Shown: one piece after another, positions 1-7,441 of the stretch
Position numbering within the stretch: position 1 is the stretch's first letter
Layout: each line of letters starts with the position of its first letter
Source of the DNA: Gammaproteobacteria bacterium
Lineage (GTDB): Bacteria; Pseudomonadota; Gammaproteobacteria; Acidithiobacillales; Acidithiobacillaceae
Length of the DNA: 44,689 nt
Direction: 5' to 3'
Assembly: GCA_023381645.1 (NCBI GenBank)
Contig: JAMCRJ010000080.1
Span: 1 to 44,689, forward strand
Notes under the pieces: model-generated
The model's database searches: none
Told to the model about the DNA's origin: nothing
Seen by the model: the letters and a program-made list of their open reading frames with translations, nothing else
Program-made: the position numbers and the translations under genes

Positions 1-172
1 CCGGATTTTTCCCCGATGCCTCCGCCTGCAGGTCGGCATGCAATACCGTCCTGGGCACCCTATAGTGCGTTGTCACATGGAAATTCACGCTGGTGAGGGC
101 AGGCAGAGGCGCCTTCGCCACCGCCAGCCCCGGCAACCCCAAAAGCAGCCACAGAAGTTGCCTGCGCCTCAT
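1..172 (-). CDS. Secreted SIMPL-domain (DUF541)-like protein, N-terminal part only
   Basis: The gene runs off the left edge, so only the first 57 codons are present. It opens with a clear Sec signal peptide: MRRRQ, then a Leu-rich core (LLWLLLGLPGLAVAKA). The mature part starts around residue 22 and contains TSVNFHVTTHYRVPRTVLHA followed by DLQAEASG. That is the usual opening strand pair of periplasmic SIMPL/DUF541 proteins, in which a short beta strand precedes a V-x-N/R-D/T motif and an E-x-x-G-x-x-P turn. The start ATG (170-172) overlaps the stop of the upstream ORF as ATGA, which suggests translational coupling. A GC-rich GGAAGG/GGGGG stretch upstream could serve as ribosome site. The signal peptide is seen directly; the family call is inferred from a short stretch and could be wrong. 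Confidence 0.55.
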   Translation of the reverse strand, partial: MRRRQLLWLLLGLPGLAVAKAPLPALTSVNFHVTTHYRVPRTVLHADLQAEASGKNP

Positions 173-444
173 ACGGCCCCCGCCGCCTTCCAGTCCCGCG
201 CAAATGGCGCCTGCAACATGGAAATGTCTGTCGGGTTGTTCAGGATCGTGCCCATTTCTCGATGCTCCTCCCGTGACGAAACGCGGTAGTTCCCGCTGCC
301 CACAAAGGCATAATGGCTCGAAATCTCGGTCTTGGCGTGCGTGCATGCGGGACGTTTCGGCATCAAGCGCATATGAACCCCATGCCGTATCAGAAAGGCG
401 CCGTTGCGCTTTTGAGAGTGACAAAGCGTGAATCCAACACGCAT
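169..444 (-). pseudogene. Phospholipase D-like C-terminal fragment with degenerate HKD motif
   Basis: This 91-residue ORF resembles the second catalytic half of a phospholipase D / cardiolipin-synthase-type protein. After a segment like L-x-x-x-G-V-x-x-R-x-M-P (about residues 18-31) comes the HxK part of an HKD motif (HAKTEIS), a GSxN box (FVGSGNY), and the SSREEHREMG / F-x-x-D-W tail typical of this family. The Asp expected five residues after the Lys is replaced by Ser, and the N-terminal HKD half is missing. The start overlaps the pirin stop as TGATG and its stop overlaps the next gene as ATGA, so it sits inside a coupled gene string. It could be a decayed remnant or a short expressed protein; catalytic activity seems unlikely. 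The PLD resemblance is read by eye. Confidence 0.5.
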
Positions 445-1316
445 CAGACTAACCGGCCTTCCTTCATATCTTCAAAAGCCTGGTATATTTCCTCCCGAGT
501 ATTCATGACAAATGGTCCATACTGGACAATGGGCTCATGCAACGGCCGGCCCGCAATCAGCAGTAAGCGTGCGCTCGAAAGCGCCTTGATATCCACACCA
601 TCGGTTTCTGGGCTATTTTCGAGTATGGCCATGCGCTGGACAGATACCTGTGTGCCGACGATTTCCAGGGTTCCGCGATATGCATAAAGAAAGGCGTTGT
701 AATCGGCAGGCAGTTGCTGCTTAAAATGCGCGCCTTCCGGCAGTTGCAGGTCCAGGTAGAGCGGATTTGTGCTCTCCCGCGTTACCGCGCCAGTGACTCC
801 ATGACTCTCTCCGGCAATTACCGTGACGACGGCCCCTTCCTGTGTCACAAAGCGCGGCAAATCTGCGGCGGAGAAATCGCGATACCACGGCGGTGCCATT
901 TTGTCCTGGCTCGGCAGATTGAGCCAGAGCTGAAATCCCTCCATGACGCCTTTTTCCTGTTCCGGAATTTCCGAGTGAATCACGCCCCGCCCTGCGGTCA
1001 TCCATTGCACACCTCCGCTTTCGAGCAACCCTTCGTGTCCCGCACTGTCACGATGCCGCATTTTGCCTGATATCATGTAGGTGATGGTCTCGAAGCCGCG
1101 GTGCGGATGATCGGGAAACCCGGCAATGTAGTCACCTGGATCGTCGCTACCGAAAGCGTCGAGCATCAGAAAGGGATCCAGCCGGTGCTGCAAGGATTGG
1201 TTTAAAACCCGGGTTAATTTAACGCCCGCGCCGTCAGAGGTGGCCTGTCCCGCCACAATACGCGCAATCGTCCTCGAGCGACGGACGGATTCCGATGGCA
1301 AACCGATGTTTTCCAT
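444..1316 (-). CDS. Pirin family cupin protein
   Basis: This is a 290-residue bicupin of the pirin (YhhW/YhaK) type. The N-terminal cupin carries the metal-binding signature PDHPHRGFETITY, with His70 and His72 as likely ligands, followed by the second ligand pair in TAGRGVIHSE (His114, Glu116). These match the four iron ligands of characterised pirins, some of which have quercetinase activity; the substrate here is unknown. The C-terminal end (NTREEIYQAFEDMKEGRL) is typical of the family. I place the start at the ATG at 1314-1316 because GGAGG lies about eight bases upstream and the longer reading frame upstream is low-complexity Gly/Ala coding. The stop overlaps the next ORF by one base (TGATG). 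Confidence 0.92.
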   Translation of the reverse strand: MENIGLPSESVRRSRTIARIVAGQATSDGAGVKLTRVLNQSLQHRLDPFLMLDAFGSDDPGDYIAGFPDHPHRGFETITYMISGKMRHRDSAGHEGLLESGGVQWMTAGRGVIHSEIPEQEKGVMEGFQLWLNLPSQDKMAPPWYRDFSAADLPRFVTQEGAVVTVIAGESHGVTGAVTRESTNPLYLDLQLPEGAHFKQQLPADYNAFLYAYRGTLEIVGTQVSVQRMAILENSPETDGVDIKALSSARLLLIAGRPLHEPIVQYGPFVMNTREEIYQAFEDMKEGRLV

Positions 1317-1383
1317 GGTTATACCTCCAGCTTTTGGGTAATTTGGGCCACATGCCGCCCCTGAAAACCGGCGATGGGCGGCA

Positions 1384-1710
1384 TCAGCGCCATCGCCCTG
1401 GGCGCCAGAACCAGCGCCCTTCCCGATGCCACCAGCGTCCGGGCGCCCAGCGGACCCCCGGCCGGGGCGGATAAACCCAGCGCCCGGGCCGCCATATCCA
1501 GCGGTCCCGCCAGAACCAATCTCCGCCAATCCAGACCATGCCGACGGCTGGCGGGGGAGGAGCCGCCACCGCCAATGGCGGAGGCGGTGGCCCAGGAACC
1601 GTGACCACCGCAGGACCAGACGCCGCCATGTAGCCCGGCGCCACTACGCAGCCCGCCAACGCGATCATCCCGGCAAGCATCACCAGCCGCCAACCATTCC
1701 GTACGCCCAT
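1384..1710 (-). CDS. Small Trp/Arg/Pro-rich lipoprotein (YXWGXW-like)
   Basis: The 108-residue product has a lipoprotein signal peptide: a basic start, a hydrophobic core, and a lipobox LAGC placing the lipidated Cys near residue 20. A low-complexity PGPPPPP / APPPP linker follows. The C-terminal half is built of short Trp-rich units (DWFWRDRW, WIWRPGRW, VRWAPGRWW, GRWFWRPGRW). This resembles the YXWGXW repeat lipoproteins of proteobacteria, whose function is unknown. The start at 1708-1710 is preceded by AAAGGA; a start 24 bases further upstream is possible. The gap between this gene and the CorA genes (1711-2000) holds no ORF I can support. Confidence 0.7.
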   Translation of the reverse strand: MGVRNGWRLVMLAGMIALAGCVVAPGYMAASGPAVVTVPGPPPPPLAVAAPPPPAVGMVWIGGDWFWRDRWIWRPGRWVYPPRPGVRWAPGRWWHREGRWFWRPGRWR

Positions 1711-2000
1711 TTTTTGATGTCCTTTCGTTCTCATCCAACCCCCGGCAACCGTTTTGCGTGTTTCGCCTCTGTCACCCCGCATATGCTCCCCGCCTTGCAG
1801 CTCGCTGCCCGAATGCGGACCTGCCCTGCGAGGGGGATTTGGACCGCCCGCTTTGAAAACCTCCTGCTGGATTTACGAGTATCTTCTCGCAGGTCCACTG
1901 GCGCAACGTAAAATTTGTTACGGGATGTGAACCTGAAAACATTGGTCTCCGGCACTTCGTTGACGCCGCAGATCGGCACCACGCTCATGTGACATCGTCA

Positions 2001-2915
2001 TTAATCCAGCTTCAGCCACCCCATGCGGTAAAACACCCCAGCCGTCAGCATCTCCACCAGCACCAGCCCACCGGTCACCGCCGCAAAGCCGTAACGCCAG
2101 TGTGGCAAAGGGCCCAGGGGCACGTTCATGGCGACCGCTCCGGGAATGAAGAGCGGAATCGTTGCGAGAATGATCAATGCCGCCATGAACTTGAACAGGT
2201 GGTTGACATTGTTGTGGACCACATAGGCGTAAGACTCCAGCAGTTCGCTGAGGGTCGCCTGATCACTGTCCACCTGGTCCCGTACCTGGGACAGCTCAAC
2301 CCTGGTGTCTTCGTGGAGTTCCATCAGGATCGTATCTCCGGCGGGGAGAAAGTGCGCGATTTCACTGACCACGTATTCGAGTTGCAGTAGTCCCAGATCC
2401 AACGCCAGCAGACGGTCGTTGATATCGAGTCCGCGGTACACCACATCATGGCGCTGGGCCTGACGCAGGTCCCGCTCCACTGCGGCCATCTCCCGGGTTA
2501 CCGAGCGTGCGGTGGGCAGATAGTTGCGTGTGACTTCGGCGATGATGCGCAGGACCAGTTCCCAGCGCTTGCGCGGCTTCTGCGGATCGATCAGCCGGTT
2601 CAGGAAGGGAATCTCGCGCTCGGCCAGGGTGACGAAATAACCGGGTACGAAATACAGGCTCAGGGGCACCAGGGTAAATTGTCCTGCCGCGCCCACGTCT
2701 GGCATGGGCACCTGGAATTGCAGAGAAATCAGCCGCTCTTCCTTGATCAGGGGGCGTGATGCTTCGCCCTCCAGGCGTTTGCGCAGAAAGCTCTCGGGGA
2801 TGTCCAGAGTCGCTGCCGCCTGTGTCAGTTCGCTGGTGGAGGGATCGGTCAAAGCCATCCAGCTCCGCCGGTTGGCGTTCCCGGACAACAGGGAATCGCG
2901 GATGATGCGCATCAT
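2001..2915 (-). CDS. CorA-family divalent cation channel paralogue, AMN filter (copy 1)
   Basis: This is a 304-residue CorA-type membrane protein: a soluble N-terminal alpha/beta and long-helix domain, then two transmembrane helices near the C-terminus. The first helix is followed by VAMNVPLG at about residues 261-268, where canonical CorA has YGMN, so Gly of the selectivity filter is replaced by Ala. The protein ends in a basic/aromatic tail after the second helix (FYRMGWLKLD). The N-N-x-N-H-L-F-K segment just before the pore helix is conserved among all four neighbours. It is the last gene of a four-gene minus-strand row, 16 bases after the preceding gene. GAGAGGA precedes tandem ATG codons. 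Altered or lost Mg2+ selectivity is an inference. Confidence 0.85.
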   Translation of the reverse strand: MMRIIRDSLLSGNANRRSWMALTDPSTSELTQAAATLDIPESFLRKRLEGEASRPLIKEERLISLQFQVPMPDVGAAGQFTLVPLSLYFVPGYFVTLAEREIPFLNRLIDPQKPRKRWELVLRIIAEVTRNYLPTARSVTREMAAVERDLRQAQRHDVVYRGLDINDRLLALDLGLLQLEYVVSEIAHFLPAGDTILMELHEDTRVELSQVRDQVDSDQATLSELLESYAYVVHNNVNHLFKFMAALIILATIPLFIPGAVAMNVPLGPLPHWRYGFAAVTGGLVLVEMLTAGVFYRMGWLKLD

Positions 2916-2931
2916 GGAGCTGTCCTCTCCC

Positions 2932-3831
2932 TCACATGGAAAAAAAGCCGTGCTTACCGGCCCAGCGCGCGAACAGCCAGGTCACGCCAAAGACATAGGC
3001 GAGCAGCCCGAACCAGAGATAATGCCAGTGCTCCAGCGGCAAAGGCGTCATCATGTGCCAGGGCATAATGAAAGCGATGGGCATCATGAGCAGGGCCAGC
3101 CATACGGTCATGACCTTCATCACGGTATGGGCATTGTTCTGGATGATGCCGTTATAGGCGTTCGTCACGGCCAGATAGCGCTGGTGAATCAGATTTACGC
3201 TATCCTCTATCCGGCGTTGCTCACGTAACGCCGCATCCAGCAGGGGGTAGACCGGTGACTCGCCGGCGGTGGCGCGCAGCGCATCGCGCAGAATAAGGCC
3301 AGTTTCCCGCAGGGCGATAACCAGTTCACCAAGGTCGCGATTCAGAACCACAATCTGGCGCAGTTCCACGTTACCCATGGCGGTTTTGAGCGCCATGCGC
3401 AGTACCTGCAGACGTTCCACCAGCACCCGCGCCACCCGCTCGTGGCTATAGATGCTGCTCAGCAGCACGCGCTGCAGTATTTCGTCCATGGCGCTATGCC
3501 GCAAGTCCCCGAGCCAGTCCCGCTGCAGTGCAGGGATCAACGCTTCTTCACCCAGAATGGCAAGACTCCGGGGAGTATGGTGCAGGGTCAGGTGCGCCAT
3601 CCGTGCCACCGTGCCAAACCGTGCGTCCTGCTCCAGCAACGCCACGGGCAGGCGCAGGGTGATTTCGGCGTTCTGGCAGTAAAGACGTTGTTCCGAGCAG
3701 TGCTGCAGCACTGCTTCCAGTTGCGGGCAGCGATAAACGGCCTCTGGTGTCAGCAGAAACAGGCCGTCCGCCGTATAGTGTTCGGCGGCTGTCCACGCGC
3801 CTGCGGCCTTGTCGTAAACCTGGCAGCCCAT
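2932..3831 (-). CDS. Divergent CorA-like membrane protein lacking GMN (copy 2)
   Basis: The 299-residue protein shows the CorA plan: an N-terminal cytoplasmic domain, a long helical stalk, the conserved QNNAHTVMKVMTVW segment, and two C-terminal membrane helices. At the filter position the aligned sequence reads W-H-M-M-T-P-L-P (about 258-265) instead of Y-G-M-N-V-P-L-P. Both the Gly and the Asn of the GMN signature are therefore gone. The following LPLEHWHYLWFG loop aligns well with copy 3, so the frame is right and this is not an assembly artefact by eye. The ribosome site is weak and the gap to the upstream gene is only seven bases, suggesting coupled translation. It may be a non-selective or regulatory subunit; no function is established. 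Confidence 0.8.
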   Translation of the reverse strand: MGCQVYDKAAGAWTAAEHYTADGLFLLTPEAVYRCPQLEAVLQHCSEQRLYCQNAEITLRLPVALLEQDARFGTVARMAHLTLHHTPRSLAILGEEALIPALQRDWLGDLRHSAMDEILQRVLLSSIYSHERVARVLVERLQVLRMALKTAMGNVELRQIVVLNRDLGELVIALRETGLILRDALRATAGESPVYPLLDAALREQRRIEDSVNLIHQRYLAVTNAYNGIIQNNAHTVMKVMTVWLALLMMPIAFIMPWHMMTPLPLEHWHYLWFGLLAYVFGVTWLFARWAGKHGFFSM

Positions 3832-3838
3832 GGCGCGC

Positions 3839-4780
3839 TCAGATCCAGTCTTTCTTGCGGAAAATCATGAACAGCATGCCGGATACCACAAATCCGCCCC
3901 CCATGAGCACGGGCCATGCATAGGCCCAGTGCTGCAGGGGCAGGGGCACGTTCATTCCGTAAATGCTCGCCACCGTCGCGGGCGCGGCCACGACCACGGT
4001 CCAGGCTGTGATGATTTTCAGGGTGTTGCTGATGTTGTTCTGCAGCACGCCGACATAGGCATCCATCATATTGGTAATGGTGGAGGCGTAAATTTCGGTC
4101 ATGTCCCGCGCCTGCTGCAGATCGATCAGGGCATCGGCGATATCTTCCAGATCGCCCTCGTCCTGTTTCAGCAGCGGCAGCCGCAGGGTTTGCTGGGCCA
4201 CGGAGATGTCGCCTTTGAGTGCCGAAGAAAAAAGGATGAGGCTTTTGTTGAGGGCGAGGAGCCGAAAAAACTCGTTGTTATTCTGGGAGTCGCGCAGTAT
4301 TTTTTCGGTGGCGGCGATTTCGGCGTTGATGAGGCGCAAGGCGCGCAGATAGTCCCTGGCGATGGCCTGAAAAATCTCCGCCAGCAGCCCCCGTACGTGC
4401 AGTGCCTTGCCCCGCTGGCGCTGCCCGCGCAATTCATCCCAAAGTGCCAGGGGCTGGGCGCTCGCCGTCACCATCTGGTGGGGCAGCAACCAGAGTCCCA
4501 CGGGCAGTGTCCGAAAGCGCAACTCGGTGTCGGCCTGCATGGGAGCGGGCACCTTGAGAATGATCAGCGCAATATCTCCTTCCCGCTCCAGGCGCGGGCG
4601 CTCGTCCTCATCGGAAACGTCCTGAAAGAGGTAGTCGGGCACTTGCAAATGCTTTGCGACAAAATCCAGCTCCGCAGTCGTGGGGGCCACCACCTGAATC
4701 CAGGTTGCGGTCGGCGGCCAGTGAAAATCCGCCGTGACTTCCAACGAGGCATCCGTTTTTTCGTCAAACCAGTGCAGCAT
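3839..4780 (-). CDS. corA: CorA-type magnesium/divalent cation channel, canonical GMN (copy 3)
   Basis: The 313-residue product is the most canonical CorA protein in the row. The signature YGMNVPLPLQHW lies at about residues 274-285 at the end of the first transmembrane helix, and the protein ends in the basic tail FRKKDWI. GMN forms the selectivity filter of the homopentameric Mg2+ (also Co2+/Ni2+) channel. The N-terminal domain (residues 1-230) has the usual acidic, Leu-rich pattern of the gating funnel and includes the PDYLFQDVSDEDERPR segment typical of CorA. GGAGGGG precedes the ATG. It lies 30 bases after copy 4 and seven bases before copy 2. Transport of Mg2+ is known for the family; the actual ion here is not shown. 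Confidence 0.9.
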   Translation of the reverse strand: MLHWFDEKTDASLEVTADFHWPPTATWIQVVAPTTAELDFVAKHLQVPDYLFQDVSDEDERPRLEREGDIALIILKVPAPMQADTELRFRTLPVGLWLLPHQMVTASAQPLALWDELRGQRQRGKALHVRGLLAEIFQAIARDYLRALRLINAEIAATEKILRDSQNNNEFFRLLALNKSLILFSSALKGDISVAQQTLRLPLLKQDEGDLEDIADALIDLQQARDMTEIYASTITNMMDAYVGVLQNNISNTLKIITAWTVVVAAPATVASIYGMNVPLPLQHWAYAWPVLMGGGFVVSGMLFMIFRKKDWI

Positions 4781-4810
4781 CCTGACCCCTCCGTGCGCCC
4801 GTCAGTCTGT

Positions 4811-5746
4811 TCATATCCAGCCCTTCCGCCTGAAAAACAGGGCCAGCCCGGCAGACACGCTTGTCCCCAGACCCAGTATCACCCAGAATATCCAGTGGGT
4901 GTTCTGAAAAGGCAGGGTCGTATTCACCCCGTAGAGGGTCGCAAGCAGGCTGGGCACGTAAAAGATCATGGCCAGCACCGTCACCACCTTCAGACCATGG
5001 TTGATATTGTTCTGTACCATGCCTGCGTAGGCGTCCATCATGGAGGTGCTGGTCCCGGCATAGACCCGCGCCCGTTCATGGGCTACCTGCAGTTCCAGCA
5101 GGGCGGTATCGATCTGGCGGGTGGCGGGCAGGTCGTCGCGGATTTCCGGCAGACGGGAAATCTTGAAAGCCGTTGCAATATTGCCGACCAGCGCGACCTC
5201 GAAGCGGGTCAGGCTCTTGCTGATCTCCAGCAGGGTAAAAAAGTCGCCGTTGCTCTGGGTCCAGTCCAGTTGCTGCTCGTTGTCGTGAATGGCGGCATTG
5301 AGCTGGTGCAGGGCGTCTTCGTAACTTTGCGCCAGAATCTTGAGGATGGCGGCGAGAATCTCGACACTTTCCGGTGGACTGGAAAGATGTTCCATTTGCC
5401 CGAAAAAAGGCGACAGCGGCGCAAGTTCCCGCGCCAGCACCGTAGTAATCCGGGGCCCCTGCAGGATGATGCCCAGGGGCCGTTGTTCCCAGCTATCCGC
5501 GTCCGCCTCACCCCCCTTCACGGGGAACTGCAAGGTGATGAAGACGTGCCCGCCATCGCGGCGCAGCCAGGAGCGTTCATCGGGATCGAGGATATCCTGG
5601 GCAAAGTCCCAGTCATCCGCCAGTTGCCCCGCCCGTTCCCAATCCGTCGGACGCGGCGCCGTGAGGTGCTGCCAGCCGCCCCCGTTCACCAGCGCGGGGC
5701 TCGATGCGGGGGGATGGTGTGGATCTGCTGGCAGGGACACATCCAT
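4811..5746 (-). CDS. CorA-family cation channel, GVN filter (copy 4)
   Basis: This is the first gene of the four-gene row by transcription order. I choose the start at 5744-5746 because CAGGAGAG lies just upstream, giving 311 residues; a longer frame starts at 5803. The filter reads YGVNTTLPFQNTHW (about 272-285), a conservative change of GMN to GVN. Such GxN variants are known in the wider CorA/ZntB/Mrs2 superfamily and can alter ion selectivity. The protein ends in FFRRKGWI, similar to copy 3, and the pore-helix prelude QNNINHGLKVVTVL is conserved. The gene is divergent from moaB with a short shared promoter region (5747-5894). Confidence 0.87.
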   Translation of the reverse strand: MDVSLPADPHHPPASSPALVNGGGWQHLTAPRPTDWERAGQLADDWDFAQDILDPDERSWLRRDGGHVFITLQFPVKGGEADADSWEQRPLGIILQGPRITTVLARELAPLSPFFGQMEHLSSPPESVEILAAILKILAQSYEDALHQLNAAIHDNEQQLDWTQSNGDFFTLLEISKSLTRFEVALVGNIATAFKISRLPEIRDDLPATRQIDTALLELQVAHERARVYAGTSTSMMDAYAGMVQNNINHGLKVVTVLAMIFYVPSLLATLYGVNTTLPFQNTHWIFWVILGLGTSVSAGLALFFRRKGWI

Positions 5747-5831
5747 GACGCTCTCCTGATCAGAAGCGGACTGTTTCGGTGCCGGCGTCCAGAAACTCAA
5801 CACCTGTCATGAACGCCGCACACCGTGCCCC

Positions 5832-5860
5832 TTGGACCGTAGGACGGAGCCTCTTATACT
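5832..5860 (+). promoter_or_regulatory. Candidate sigma70-type promoter for the moaB run
   Basis: TATACT at 5855-5860 is a good -10 box. A weak -35 (TTGGAC, 5832-5837) lies 17 bases upstream. Transcription would start near 5867, about 28 bases before the GTG start of moaB. The -35 match is poor, so an activator or a different promoter is possible. Confidence 0.4.
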
Positions 5861-5894
5861 GGACTTTCCGTCATCCTGTAAAGGGAATACCGCC

Positions 5895-6437
5895 GTGAGC
5901 AGTGCGCAGCAGCTACCCGAAGGCAAAGCCTTTTTACCTCTTGCCATCGCCATCCTCACGGTTTCCGACAGCCGCAAGCCGGAAACCGACAAATCCGGCG
6001 ACAAAATTGCCGAACTCGCCAGCCATGCCGGACACCAGATCGCCGCCCGTCGGATCATCGCCGATGATGTCGAAACCCTGCGCGCGCAAATGCGCGACTG
6101 GATCGCCGACCCCGCCATCGACGTGATCATCGCCACCGGTGGTACCGGCGTTACTGGTCGCGACGTCACTCCCGAGGCCCTCGCTCCTCTCGTCAGCAAG
6201 CCCATCCCCGGTTTTGGCGAACTCTTCCGTATGCTCTCCTTTCAGGAGATCGGCACCAGCACCATTCAATCCCGTGCCGAAGCCGCCATCTGCGATGGCA
6301 CCATCGTCTTTCTCCTCCCTGGTTCCACTGGCGGCGTCCGTCTCGGTATGGAGGCCATCATCGTCCCGCAACTGGATATCCGGCACCACCCCTGCAATCT
6401 GAGCGAACTGCTGCCGCGCATCCGGTACGAGCACTGA
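5895..6437 (+). CDS. moaB: Molybdopterin adenylyltransferase-type protein MoaB
   Basis: The 180-residue product belongs to the MoaB/MogA family, which adenylates molybdopterin during molybdenum cofactor synthesis. The signature [15 protein letters not shown] lies at about residues 81-95, and the LTVSDSR motif near residue 21 opens the domain. [20 protein letters not shown] and [14 protein letters not shown] complete the ligand pocket. The GTG start at 5895 is preferred over an in-frame TTG at 5832: AAGGGA sits ten bases upstream and the TTG coincides with a candidate -35 box. It heads a tightly packed gene run, with six bases to the next gene. No other cofactor genes are in the window. Confidence 0.92.
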   Translation: MSSAQQLPEGKAFLPLAIAILTVSDSRKPETDKSGDKIAELASHAGHQIAARRIIADDVETLRAQMRDWIADPAIDVIIATGGTGVTGRDVTPEALAPLVSKPIPGFGELFRMLSFQEIGTSTIQSRAEAAICDGTIVFLLPGSTGGVRLGMEAIIVPQLDIRHHPCNLSELLPRIRYEH

Positions 6438-6443
6438 GCGGGT

Positions 6444-6986
6444 ATGATGGCAGAGGACGAGAAGCGGGCGCGCTGGGATGCGTGCTACGCGCAGGCAGAG
6501 ACACTGGCGCCGGAACCGCTGCCTTTTCTGGCGGCGCATGGGGATTGGCTGCCTGCCGGCGGCAGGGCGCTGGACCTCGCCTGCGGCCGGGGCGGGAATG
6601 CGCTGTTTCTGGCTCGACGCGGGCTGGAAACCTGGGCGTGGGATTATGCGGAGAGTGCAGTGGCCGGATTGCGGCAGCGGGCGGATGGCCTGCCCCTGCA
6701 GGTGGAATGCCGGGACGTGGTCACTCACCCTCCGGAGCCGAAATCTTTTGATGTGATCGTCGTCGCGCATTTTCTGTACCGGCCATTGTTTCCGGCCCTG
6801 GCGGCGGCGTTGCGGCCAGGCGGGCTGCTGTTTTACGAGACCTGGGCGGGGGCATACGCTGGGCGCGGGCCGCAGAATCCGGAGTATCGTCTGAAGCTGG
6901 GGGAACTGGCAGGGGCATTTCCCGCGTTGACCTTACTGGAATTGCAGGAGGATGTGGACCGGGCGGCGGGGGTATGGCGGTGCTGA
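6444..6986 (+). CDS. Class I SAM-dependent methyltransferase
   Basis: The 180-residue protein has the class I methyltransferase fold. Motif I is LDLACGRGGNALFLARRG (about 43-60), the acidic end of strand 2 is WAWDYAESAV, and FDVIVVAHFLYRPLF followed by LRPGGLLFYETW are motifs typical of the TehB/UbiE-like small methyltransferases. The substrate cannot be told. The C-terminus is short: after a final LLELQEDVDRAAGV strand the frame stops, without the last beta strand usually seen (ending in A-x-R/K-P). The 3' end overlaps the following lipoprotein gene by 13 bases, so the end may have been trimmed during gene packing. Confidence 0.8.
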   Translation: MMAEDEKRARWDACYAQAETLAPEPLPFLAAHGDWLPAGGRALDLACGRGGNALFLARRGLETWAWDYAESAVAGLRQRADGLPLQVECRDVVTHPPEPKSFDVIVVAHFLYRPLFPALAAALRPGGLLFYETWAGAYAGRGPQNPEYRLKLGELAGAFPALTLLELQEDVDRAAGVWRC

Positions 6987-7423
6987 GGCCGCACGCCGTG
7001 TTTCTCTCTGTTGCCATCCTTCTGGGCGGTTGTGCGGCCCAACCCGCGGCGCTAACCGGCACGCGAGTGCCCAAGCCGGACGCCACCCCTACCAGCCGGA
7101 GGGTGCCGGATTGGGCGGGCACCTACGCTGGCGTGCTACCCTGTGCGGACTGTCCCGGAGTGCGCGAGACCATTACGCTCAACAAAGACCGCACCATGGA
7201 GATTACTACTCAGTATGTGGGTCGCGGTGACCAGATTTTTCGCCGGGGGAACGAGTTCTCCTGGGTCGATGGCAACACCATTCGGCTGGAGGGTATGCAT
7301 GGTGGGCCGACTCTCTACCGTGTCGGCAAAAACCAGCTCACCCAACTGGGTATGGATGGCAAGCCCATAAAGGGTCCGCTGGCTGCCCGTTTTATCCTGA
7401 AAAAATTGCCAAAACCTCGGTGA
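6974..7423 (+). CDS. NlpE-type outer-membrane lipoprotein
   Basis: This 149-residue protein starts with a lipoprotein signal peptide whose lipobox LLGGC places the lipidated cysteine at residue 20. The N-terminal NlpE domain follows: W-A-G-T-Y-A-G-V-L-P-C-A-D-C-P-G-V at about 47-63, with the conserved C-x-x-C pair (Cys57, Cys60). Further hallmarks are T-L-N-K-D-R-T-M-E and the closing strands. In E. coli NlpE senses surface contact and copper and activates the Cpx system; only the single N-terminal domain is present here. It overlaps the methyltransferase gene by 13 bases, uses GGCGGGGGT as likely ribosome site, and lies 18 bases before mnmG. A role in copper stress is plausible in a metal-rich acid habitat but is inference. 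Confidence 0.82.
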   Translation: MAVLRPHAVFLSVAILLGGCAAQPAALTGTRVPKPDATPTSRRVPDWAGTYAGVLPCADCPGVRETITLNKDRTMEITTQYVGRGDQIFRRGNEFSWVDGNTIRLEGMHGGPTLYRVGKNQLTQLGMDGKPIKGPLAARFILKKLPKPR

Positions 7424-7441
7424 AACGCAGATAATCCCGCC

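Noticed and set aside
38..431. Two short plus-strand frames at the left edge
   Set aside because: They oppose the signal-peptide and PLD-like frames, have no ribosome site and lack recognisable features.
1731..1988. An 85-codon minus-strand frame between the lipoprotein and the CorA row
   Set aside because: Composition and sequence show no family; no ribosome site seen.
3830..5812. A 660-codon plus-strand open frame opposite CorA copies 3 and 4
   Set aside because: It is fully antisense to two well-supported CorA genes and its product is rich in Gly, His, Gln and Arg with no domains, the normal shadow of GC-rich coding DNA.
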